Assembly (NCBI GenBank): GCA_038231215.1
Contig: JBBRLS010000009.1
Location: 34,755-98,754 of the forward strand
Reading direction: 5' to 3'
From: Schlegelella_A sp038231215
GTDB lineage: Bacteria; Pseudomonadota; Gammaproteobacteria; Burkholderiales; Burkholderiaceae_C
DNA: 64,000 bases
In this document: piece after piece, positions 1 to 6,958 of the stretch
Position numbering within the stretch: position 1 is the stretch's first letter
Layout: each line of letters begins with the position of its first letter
Position numbers and translations under genes: made by a program
Notes under the pieces: generated by a model
What the model was told of the DNA's origin: nothing
What the model saw: the letters and a program-made list of their open reading frames with translations, nothing else
Database searches by the model: none

Positions 1-435
1 GAGAAGTGGATCGAGATCCAGGGTTGGGACTGGGAAATCGAAGCGGAATCGAGCTGGACAAAGGGCGGCGGCGCGAGCGTCGGCAAGGCCAACCCAGGCA
101 AGATGAATTTCGAGCACTACTTCGATACGTCGTCGACGGTCATCATGGGCTACATCTGCACGGGCAAGAACTTCCCGAAGATGGCCCTCGAGATGATGAA
201 GACCACCGGCAAGGGCAGCCCGGAAACCTACTTCACGATGTCGTTGGAAGGCGCCTACATCACCAAGGTGTCGAACAGCGGCACCGAAGAAGGTAACGTC
301 ACGCAGAAGGTCGAACTGGTCTTCAAGACCGTCAAGATCGAATACAAGCCGCAGAACAACAAGGACGGCACCTTGATGGCCGTCAAGACCTACAACTGGG
401 ACATTCCTGCGGGAACGGCGTCGCCGTCGTCCTGA
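1..435 (+). CDS. hcp: T6SS tube protein Hcp (TssD), 5'-truncated at window edge
   Basis: Hcp hexamers stack to form the inner tube that the T6SS sheath propels out of the cell. The reading frame is open from base 1 to the TGA at 433-435, giving 144 visible codons; Hcp proteins are usually about 160-170 residues, so only roughly 20 N-terminal residues are missing. Visible family features are a Trp-rich strand (GWDWEIEAESSW), the segment FEHYFDTSS followed by a short helix with KNFPKMALEMMK, and the C-terminal strand pair ending VELVFKTVKIEYKPQ. It is the first of three consecutive Hcp-family genes. In Pseudomonas HSI-I the same order runs tssB-tssC-hcp-tagJ-tssE, so the missing sheath genes may lie just upstream (inference). 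Family assignment is secure. Confidence 0.9.
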   Translation, partial: EKWIEIQGWDWEIEAESSWTKGGGASVGKANPGKMNFEHYFDTSSTVIMGYICTGKNFPKMALEMMKTTGKGSPETYFTMSLEGAYITKVSNSGTEEGNVTQKVELVFKTVKIEYKPQNNKDGTLMAVKTYNWDIPAGTASPSS

Positions 436-571
436 TCGCGGTTTTCTGGGGTGGGGCGACGTTCGTCGCTCCGTCTCCGGTTTGACTGCGGCGGCGCCTG
501 GTTCGGGCCGGCTTGCGTCTTGCGATCGGTGTTGCCACACGCGCTGTCCGCGCGACATTACTGGATGACGC

Positions 572-1135
572 ATGGCTTGGTCAAACATCTTCCTCCAGCT
601 GATCACGCCAGCCGGACCGATCATCGGCGAGGGTTTGCTCGAAGGCTGGCAGACCTCGATCGAGCTGACCTCTTTCAAGTGGGGTCTCACCTACAGCCCT
701 GAGGCCGAAGACCCGTCCAAGGGATTCGGAGCTGCTGCGAAGGGCGCGCTGTTGGCCCTCGTGGGTGGCGCTGAAAAGAACGTCACGATGAAAGAGCTGG
801 AGTTCGAGAAGCGATTCGACATCGCGTCGTCGATGATCCACACCTGCCTGGACAATCACATCCCCATCATCTCCGCGTCGATCACGGTCCTGAACATCAA
901 GCATCACGGGCGGGCCATTCACGAGCCCGGATTTGTCATCGTCGCCGCCGACGGACACATCACCGATGTCGACTTGTCGATGGCGCCGAGCGGCAACGGG
1001 GTCGAGGTGAAGGAGACGGTCACTTTGAAGTTCAATTCGATCGTCGTCACGTATTTGAAGAGGGTCGGCAAGGACAACCTTCCGACAAATCCGTTCGCCT
1101 ATACCGCACCGAAAAACGTAAAACTCGGAATCTAG
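572..1135 (+). CDS. Hcp-family protein, second paralogue
   Basis: A 187-residue Hcp-like protein. The N-terminus (FLQLITPAGPIIGEGLLEGW, then IELTSFKWGL) matches the opening strands of Hcp, and the C-terminal part (VEVKETVTLKFNSIVVTYLK) matches the closing strand pair. It differs from the first hcp in carrying a short insert after SFKWGLTYSPEAED (about residues 45-70) and a longer tail. It lies 136 bases after the first hcp and 4 bases before a third Hcp-like gene, so the trio looks co-transcribed. It could be an alternative tube subunit or an Hcp-type cargo carrier; no toxin motif is visible. The start ATG at 572 gives a natural Hcp N-terminus, although no strong ribosome site is obvious. Confidence 0.75.
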   Translation: MAWSNIFLQLITPAGPIIGEGLLEGWQTSIELTSFKWGLTYSPEAEDPSKGFGAAAKGALLALVGGAEKNVTMKELEFEKRFDIASSMIHTCLDNHIPIISASITVLNIKHHGRAIHEPGFVIVAADGHITDVDLSMAPSGNGVEVKETVTLKFNSIVVTYLKRVGKDNLPTNPFAYTAPKNVKLGI

Positions 1136-1139
1136 CGCC

Positions 1140-1883
1140 ATGCCGAATTCCGTTGCCGAGGCCTATCTTCTCATCCTGCGTTCGTCGATGGTTCCGGTCA
1201 TCGGCGAAGCGGTTCCCATTCCGTTCAACGAGCAGATCGAGCTCGACGAATGGGGTTGGAATCTCAAGCACGAGGAAGAGACAGAAACCAAGAAGGGCGA
1301 CCAGACCGGCAAGAAGAAGGACAAGGCGAAGGAGCCAGCCGGTCCGACGGCACGGGAGACTGCTGCCGAGGGAGAGTCGCTCGTTCGGGCGGTATCGGAG
1401 ATTCATAGATCCAAGTTGTCCGTCGACGAGAAAAACCGTCAGGTCATCGCGAAGATCAAGAAAGTCAACGAGGAGCGGACGAAAGCCGACAAGGACGGCG
1501 AGGACGACAAAGGTGAAGACGGCTCGAAGAACGATGAAAACAAGCTCATTTTCACATTCAAGAAGAACGTCGACGCGGCGACTACCCAACTGCTGAATTC
1601 GATGAAGGCTGGCGAAGTCATGCCCCGCGCGATCGTCTCGCTCTTTCATCGGTCATCGAATGCGCCGGTGTTGCTGACGGTAAAGTTCGAAAAGGTCAAG
1701 CTCCTAGAGTACGACCTCTCCGTCGACCCGACCGAAACCATGTCGGACCTGAAAGAGACATGGAAGGCCAGCTACGAGGCGGTTGATTACGTGTACAAGA
1801 ATCGTCCCGCGGCGGCTGGCTCGAACATGGTCACCCAGGGAACGGTGCGCGTGTTCAAGATGAAGAGCGGCAGCCTGATCTGA
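1140..1883 (+). CDS. Hcp-family protein with long charged insertion
   Basis: A 247-residue protein built like the two preceding Hcps but interrupted. Residues about 1-43 are Hcp-like (AYLLILRSSMVPVIGEAV, IELDEWGWNLKH). Residues about 44-135 are an insertion very rich in Lys, Glu and Asp with heptad-like character. The Hcp-like part then resumes (KLIFTFKKNVDAATTQLLNS, ending LLTVKFEKVKLLEYDL). Hcp normally has only a short loop where the insert sits. The gene starts four bases after the preceding stop, which suggests tight translational coupling. The fold assignment is from motif order rather than strong identity. A tube subunit with a decorated surface, or a carrier for a partner that binds the charged arm, are both possible; neither can be shown here. 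Confidence 0.65.
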   Translation: MPNSVAEAYLLILRSSMVPVIGEAVPIPFNEQIELDEWGWNLKHEEETETKKGDQTGKKKDKAKEPAGPTARETAAEGESLVRAVSEIHRSKLSVDEKNRQVIAKIKKVNEERTKADKDGEDDKGEDGSKNDENKLIFTFKKNVDAATTQLLNSMKAGEVMPRAIVSLFHRSSNAPVLLTVKFEKVKLLEYDLSVDPTETMSDLKETWKASYEAVDYVYKNRPAAAGSNMVTQGTVRVFKMKSGSLI

Positions 1884-1902
1884 TGCGGACGGAGCTTCGA
1901 TC

Positions 1903-2502
1903 ATGGCGACGCTGACCAACTACCGCGACATCAGCACCAACTCAGGCGACATCGGCGCCGGCTTTCAATTCGAGTTCGTCTGCGAATGCTGCGGTGAGAC
2001 CTGGAAGACGCCGTTCAAGCCGTATCGCGCCGGACAGGCGGCAGGGATCTTTCGCCGCTTCGGCTATATCTTCAACGAGTTTGCCCGCATCAGCGTCGTC
2101 AGCGACCTGATCTTCAAGGCGGGTCGCGCCACCGGCACCTCGGTCGAGGTATCGGGCTCGAAGGCCAAGGTCGCGGCGCTCGAAGAGGCCCTGGCGCTTG
2201 CCGCAGGGCGCTACGAGAAGTGCGGCAGCTGCCGGACCATGGTCTGCGCCAACTGCTGGAACGAACGCGACCAGCTTTGCATCAAGTGCGAGCGCCAAGG
2301 CGGCGTGGGCCACGCGGGGGCGAGCGACGTGGCCGCCGCAGCGTCACCCTCTTGTCCCAATTGCCAGGCGGCGACACAAGGCGGGCGCTTCTGCCCCGAG
2401 TGCGGCTTCGACATGGCGAGCACGCACAAGAGTTGCCCGTCCTGCAGCGCGACCATGCCTCGCCAGGCCCGCTTCTGTACCGACTGCGGTCACGGTTTCT
2501 AG
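1903..2502 (+). CDS. multi-zinc-ribbon protein of the T6SS operon
   Basis: A 199-residue cytosolic protein with no signal peptide and many paired cysteines: CECC at 27-30, CGSC at 107-110 with CANC at 115-118, CIKC at 126-129, CPNC at 151-154 with CPEC at 164-167, and CPSC at 178-181 with CTDC at 192-195. The last two pairs form a classical double zinc ribbon. The middle (about 45-100) is Gly/Ala-rich and could be helical. It sits between the Hcp trio and tagJ in the same direction, so it probably belongs to the T6SS operon. Function is unknown. Zinc ribbons often mediate protein or nucleic-acid contacts, so a scaffold or assembly role is only a guess. Confidence 0.7.
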   Translation: MATLTNYRDISTNSGDIGAGFQFEFVCECCGETWKTPFKPYRAGQAAGIFRRFGYIFNEFARISVVSDLIFKAGRATGTSVEVSGSKAKVAALEEALALAAGRYEKCGSCRTMVCANCWNERDQLCIKCERQGGVGHAGASDVAAAASPSCPNCQAATQGGRFCPECGFDMASTHKSCPSCSATMPRQARFCTDCGHGF

Positions 2503-2566
2503 GCAAGGCCGGTCGGCAGCCCCCCGATTCGCTGACGTCCCTTTGCCGCCCAGCCCGAGACCCGAC

Positions 2567-3406
2567 ATGTCCGACCCCAGATCCGATGCTGAAGCCGCGC
2601 TGCGCGCCGGTGATCCGCACGCCGCCCTGCAGCATCTGACGGCCGCCGTTCGCGCCAAGCCGGCCGATGCGAAGCTGCGCATCTTCCTGGCGCAGCTCCT
2701 GTGCGTCCTGGGCCAGTGGGAGCGGGCGCACACGCAGCTCAACGTCGTCGCCGACATAGACGCCGAGACGGTGGCGATGCGCGAGACGGTCGGCCATGCC
2801 ATCCGCTCGGAACTGATGCGCGCCAAGGTCTTTGCCGGTAACCGCACGCCGATGGTGTTCGGTCATCCCGACGAGTGGCTCGCCTTGCTCCTCGAGTCCC
2901 TGCTGCAAAAGGGCCAGGGCAATACGGCGATGGCGGAGGATCTCGCGTCGCGTGCCTTCGATGCCGCGCCGGAAGTCTCCGGAAAGATCGACGGTGAGCC
3001 GTTCACCTGGATCGCCGACGCCGATTCCCGCATCGGTCCCGTGCTCGAGGCCTGCGTCAACGGGCGCTACTACTGGGTGCCGTTCTCGCGCCTGTCGCGC
3101 GTCGAACTCGATCCGCCGGCGGACCTGCGCGATTGCGTGTGGATGCCTGCGACGCTCATGTTCTCCAACGGCGGCGAGACCGTGGCCCTCATTCCAACCC
3201 GCTATCCGGGCTCGGAAGTCAGCGCCGACGGTGCCATCTGCCTGGCGCGCAAGACCGAATGGGCAGCCGCCGGCAACGACCGCTGGTTCGGCCTCGGTCA
3301 GCGCGTGCTGGCGACCGACGCCGGCGAGCATGCGCTGATGGGCGTGCACCTCATCGAGCTCGATGACGTGCCCGCCGTCGCGGAAGCGGCCGACGGCGCG
3401 GCATGA
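2567..3406 (+). CDS. tagJ: T6SS accessory protein TagJ (ImpE family)
   Basis: A 279-residue ImpE/TagJ-family protein. The N-terminal third is TPR-like (AEAALRAGDPHAALQHL, then a run of amphipathic helices). The C-terminal half has the family's beta-rich domain with GRYYWVPFSRLSRVEL, LRDCVWMPATLMFSNGG and the RYPGSE segment. In P. aeruginosa TagJ contacts the sheath protein TssB and helps bring ClpV to the contracted sheath. The frame is open further upstream, but the ATG at 2567 is chosen because earlier candidates would overlap the zinc-ribbon gene and add non-family sequence. It lies directly upstream of tssE, as in HSI-I. Confidence 0.88.
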   Translation: MSDPRSDAEAALRAGDPHAALQHLTAAVRAKPADAKLRIFLAQLLCVLGQWERAHTQLNVVADIDAETVAMRETVGHAIRSELMRAKVFAGNRTPMVFGHPDEWLALLLESLLQKGQGNTAMAEDLASRAFDAAPEVSGKIDGEPFTWIADADSRIGPVLEACVNGRYYWVPFSRLSRVELDPPADLRDCVWMPATLMFSNGGETVALIPTRYPGSEVSADGAICLARKTEWAAAGNDRWFGLGQRVLATDAGEHALMGVHLIELDDVPAVAEAADGAA

Positions 3407-3419
3407 ATACCCGAGTCTG

Positions 3420-3953
3420 ATGGCCGGCCTCACTTCACAGGAGCGCCTCCAACCGTCACTGCTCGATCGGCTGACGGACTTGGAGTCCTCGTCCTCGCGC
3501 GAGGCGATCGATGCACGCGTGTTGAACAAACAGCAGCTGCGGGCTGCGGTTCTGCGCGACTTGTCGTGGCTGTTCAACACCGCTCGCGCCGAACCGGATC
3601 TTCAGCGCGGCGATCCGGCAAAGGTCGCGATGTGGCGAGACGCCCCCCAGGCGCGCAACTCGGTTCTGAACTACGGCATCCCGTCGCTGTCAGGCATCAC
3701 GATTTCCGCCATGCATTTCGGCGCGCTCGAGGCAGCCATCCGTCTGGCGATCATCCAGTTCGAGCCGCGCATCGATCCGAAGACCCTCGCCGTCGAGGTC
3801 AATCGCGACGCGGGCTTCAACATGCAGCACAACAGCCTGCGCCTCGTCATCCGCGGTCACATGTGGAACCAGCCGGTGCCGCTGGAGCTGCTGCTTTCGG
3901 CCGACGTCGACGTCGAGACGGGTCTTGCCGCCGTGCGCGACATGCGAGGCTGA
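3420..3953 (+). CDS. tssE: T6SS baseplate subunit TssE (gp25-like)
   Basis: A 177-residue gpW/gp25-family protein. TssE is a baseplate wedge component related to T4 gp25 that nucleates sheath polymerisation. The N-terminal helix contains the family pattern LLDRLTDLE, and the core reads SVLNYGIPSL (81-90), AIRLAIIQFEPRI (106-118), then VEVNRDA and LRLVIRGHMW. The ATG at 3420 follows the tagJ stop by 13 bases; a longer frame exists but would run into tagJ. It is followed after three bases by tssF, and the E-F-G order is the usual baseplate block. Confidence 0.93.
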   Translation: MAGLTSQERLQPSLLDRLTDLESSSSREAIDARVLNKQQLRAAVLRDLSWLFNTARAEPDLQRGDPAKVAMWRDAPQARNSVLNYGIPSLSGITISAMHFGALEAAIRLAIIQFEPRIDPKTLAVEVNRDAGFNMQHNSLRLVIRGHMWNQPVPLELLLSADVDVETGLAAVRDMRG

Positions 3954-3956
3954 AGG

Positions 3957-5828
3957 GTGGATCCGCGTCTTCTGCGCTACTACAACCAGGAGTTGCGCTA
4001 CCTGCGTGAAATGGGTGGCGAGTTCGCGCGCGAATTTCCGAAGATCGCCGGGCGGCTCGGCATGGAAGGCATGGAGGTCGCCGACCCCTACGTCGAGCGG
4101 CTGATCGAAGGTTGCGCCTTCCTCGCGGCGCGCGTTCAGCTCAAGCAGGACGCCGAGTTTCCGCAGCTGTCGCAACGCCTGCTCGAGATGATCTCGCCGA
4201 ATCTCTCGGCGCCGATACCTTCGATGCTGGTCGCCCGCATCAAACCGGCCAACGATCCCAACCTCATCAGCGGCTTCAAGGTCGCGCGTGGCAGCACCCT
4301 CGTCGGGCCCGAGACGGCGATGAGCCGGACCCGCTGCGAGTTCCGCACCGCGCAGGACCTGGTCCTGACGCCGATCCGCGTCGTCGCTGCCGAATACTTC
4401 CTGAGTGCAGCCGACCTGGCTCTTTCCAACCTGCCCCTGCCGGAACGGCCACGCAGCGGCGTGCGGTTGAAACTCGAGCTGCCCGTGGGCCTGTCGTTCA
4501 GCCAGCTCAAGCTCGGCACCTTGCGGTTCTTCATCGGCGGCCTCCCCGACGTGGCGATGCGCCTGCATGAGCTGATCGTCGGCAGCTGCGTCGGCATCCT
4601 GGCCGGCGCGTCGGGCCGCGGCGCCGATGCCGGGCGAGCGTTCCTTGCCGGTCATCACGTGCGCGCCATCGGCTTCAGCGACGAGGAGGCGATGCTGCCG
4701 GTGACTCTGCGCGGACTCGCCGGTACGCGCCTCATGCAGGAGTATTTCGCCTTCGCTCAGCGATTTCTCTTCGTCGACGTGGGCGGCCTCGGCACCGCCT
4801 TCGCCAAGACCGCCGGCAACACCTTCGAGGTCGTGCTTCTCTTCAACCGGTACGTCGCGCCGCTCGAGGGCGCGGTCGAGCCGGACAACTTCCAGCTGCA
4901 TTGCGTGCCGGCGATCAACCTCTTCGAGCGTCGCGCTGATCGCCTGAACCTCGACGAAGGGGCGACGGCCTATCACCTCGTGCCGGAGCGGACGGCGGCG
5001 CTCGACTACGAGGTGTTCGACATCCTGAGCGTTCGCGGCTACCGCGAAGACAGCGAGGAACAGATTTTCCTGCCGCTCTTCGCCGCGCCGCAGGCCGAGC
5101 CAGGAGCCGAACGGGCTTACTACAGCGCCGTGCGCGAGCCGCGACTGCCGTCGGATCGCGGCAAACGCGAGGGGCCGCGTTCTGGCTACGTCGGCACGGA
5201 GACCTTCTTGTCGCTCGTCGACTCGCGCGAAGTGCCGTACCGCGGTGCCTTGCGCCAACTCGCGGTACAGGTGCGCTGCACGAATCGCGACCTGCCGCTC
5301 TTCATGCCGACCGGACAAGCGCAGGGCGAACTGATGCTGAACGCCAGCGCGCCGATCGAGGCGATCCACATCGCTGCCGGCCCGTCGCGGCCGCAAAGCG
5401 CAATGCGAGAAGGCGGCGTCGCCTGGCGCCTGCTCGGCCTGCTCTCGCTCAACTACCTGTCGCTGATGGAGAGCGATCCGGAGCGCGGCGCGCTGACCTT
5501 GCGCGAGATCCTCACACTGTTCGCCAGCGGCGCCGACGTCGGCCTGAAGCGGCAGATCGAAGGCGTGCGCTCGGTCAACGTCAAGCCGATCGTCCGTCGC
5601 CATCCCGTGACCGGACCGATCGCCTTCAGCCGCGGCCTCGAAGTGCGGGTCACGGTGGACGACCTTTCCTTCGAAGGCGGCAGCGCGGTGCTGCTGATCT
5701 CGGTGCTGCACCAGTACTTCTCGCGCCATGTCTCGATGAACAGCTTCGTCCAGACGGTGCTCGCCTCGATGACGCGCGGCGACGTCATGACCTGGGCGCC
5801 GCGTCTCGGTGCGAGGGCGGTGCTGTGA
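3957..5828 (+). CDS. tssF: T6SS baseplate subunit TssF
   Basis: A 623-residue TssF (ImpG/VasA) protein, close to the family length of about 600. The diagnostic N-terminus is present: YYNQELRYLREMGGEFA followed by FPKIAGRLGM and the DPYVERLIEGCAFLAAR segment. The C-terminus has the family end TVDDLSFEGGSAVLLISVL and VSMNSFVQTVL. Two TssF and one TssG with TssE form the wedge of the T6SS baseplate. The start is GTG at 3957, three bases after the tssE stop. The stop overlaps the tssG start by four bases (GTGA), so the two are probably translationally coupled. Confidence 0.95.
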   Translation: MDPRLLRYYNQELRYLREMGGEFAREFPKIAGRLGMEGMEVADPYVERLIEGCAFLAARVQLKQDAEFPQLSQRLLEMISPNLSAPIPSMLVARIKPANDPNLISGFKVARGSTLVGPETAMSRTRCEFRTAQDLVLTPIRVVAAEYFLSAADLALSNLPLPERPRSGVRLKLELPVGLSFSQLKLGTLRFFIGGLPDVAMRLHELIVGSCVGILAGASGRGADAGRAFLAGHHVRAIGFSDEEAMLPVTLRGLAGTRLMQEYFAFAQRFLFVDVGGLGTAFAKTAGNTFEVVLLFNRYVAPLEGAVEPDNFQLHCVPAINLFERRADRLNLDEGATAYHLVPERTAALDYEVFDILSVRGYREDSEEQIFLPLFAAPQAEPGAERAYYSAVREPRLPSDRGKREGPRSGYVGTETFLSLVDSREVPYRGALRQLAVQVRCTNRDLPLFMPTGQAQGELMLNASAPIEAIHIAAGPSRPQSAMREGGVAWRLLGLLSLNYLSLMESDPERGALTLREILTLFASGADVGLKRQIEGVRSVNVKPIVRRHPVTGPIAFSRGLEVRVTVDDLSFEGGSAVLLISVLHQYFSRHVSMNSFVQTVLASMTRGDVMTWAPRLGARAVL

Positions 5829-6913
5829 ACGCGCCCGGCGAGCTCGACCCTCGGCCGGATCCGGCGGCCGCGGCCCTCTTCGACGAGATCGATCGCGACG
5901 CCGCCAAGTTCGACCTCTTTCAGGCGATGCGTCGGGTCGAGAACGTGTTCATAGACAAGCCGCGCCTCGGCGACGCGATTCGCCCAGGCGAAGAGCCGAT
6001 CCGCTTCGCCCAGGAGCCCTCGCTGATCTTCGCTCCGGCACCGATCGCCGCGCTCGAGCGCAAGGACAAGTCCCGCCCGCCGCGCCTCGTGCAGCGCGTG
6101 TTCGGCTTCATGGGGCCCAACGGCGCGCTGCCGATCCACCTGACCGAATACGCGCGCGAGCGCCTGCTCTACGACAACGACCCGACCTTCGTCCGTTTTC
6201 TGGACACCCTGCTGCACCGCTTCGGCCTGTTCTTCTACCGGGCCTGGGCGCGGGCGCAACCGGTGGTCGGCCTCGACCGGCCCGCCGACGCGACCATCGT
6301 TCGCCACGTCGGCGCGCTGATCGGCCTCGTCGAGAAGTCGACGCGCGAGCGCGACGAGCTCGGCGACTTCCCGAAGCTCTTCTTCGCCGGCCGCCTGGCC
6401 CGCTCGGTGCGCGACGCCGACGGCCTCGAGGCATGGCTCAGCCTGCAGTTCGGCGTCGCCGTGCACGTCGCCCAGTTCCAGGGTCACTGGATGCCGCTCG
6501 GCCGGGACGAACGTTCGCGCCTGATGCGCGACGGCCAGTCGGCAGTGGGCCGCGGCGCGGTGCTCGGCCGCACGGTCTGGGATGTGCAGCACAAGTTCCG
6601 TATCGTCATCGGTCCGCTCCGTTGGGAGCGCTTCGCCACGCTGCTGCCCGGCGGCCACGCCCTCGCGCAACTGAAGGCGCTGGTGCGTCAGTACGTGGGC
6701 TTCGAATTCGCGTGGGACCTGCGGCTGATCCTGAGGCGCGAAGACGTGCCATCGTGGACACTGCAAGGCGGCCGCGACGGCCGCGTCGGACGGCTCGGCC
6801 GGACCGCCTGGCTGAACGGCGGCAAGGGATTTCGTCGCAGCCGCGACGCCGAAGATCTGGTAATGAACGTCGAGAGTATCCGCATCGCGGGTGCTGCTGC
6901 CGCCGCGGCCTGA
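5825..6913 (+). CDS. tssG: T6SS baseplate subunit TssG
   Basis: A 362-residue TssG (ImpH/VasB) protein. The conserved N-terminal region is clear: FDLFQAMRRVE (29-39), FAQEPSLIFAPAPI, and VFGFMGPNGALPIHLTEYA (92-110), followed by FLDTLLHRFGLFFYRAW. TssG pairs with TssF and TssE in the baseplate wedge and contacts TssK. The start is GTG at 5825, overlapping the tssF stop. The C-terminus ends in an Ala run. A 45-base gap with a purine-rich ribosome site then leads to clpV. Confidence 0.94.
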   Translation: MNAPGELDPRPDPAAAALFDEIDRDAAKFDLFQAMRRVENVFIDKPRLGDAIRPGEEPIRFAQEPSLIFAPAPIAALERKDKSRPPRLVQRVFGFMGPNGALPIHLTEYARERLLYDNDPTFVRFLDTLLHRFGLFFYRAWARAQPVVGLDRPADATIVRHVGALIGLVEKSTRERDELGDFPKLFFAGRLARSVRDADGLEAWLSLQFGVAVHVAQFQGHWMPLGRDERSRLMRDGQSAVGRGAVLGRTVWDVQHKFRIVIGPLRWERFATLLPGGHALAQLKALVRQYVGFEFAWDLRLILRREDVPSWTLQGGRDGRVGRLGRTAWLNGGKGFRRSRDAEDLVMNVESIRIAGAAAAAA

Positions 6914-6958
6914 GCGCACCGGCAAGAACGGATCGAATGACAAGGGGAGAAGAAAGCA

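Noticed and set aside
1..435. A start codon for the first hcp inside the window (ATG at 103)
   Set aside because: The frame is open and Hcp-like from base 1, so the ATG at 103 is internal and the true start lies left of the window.
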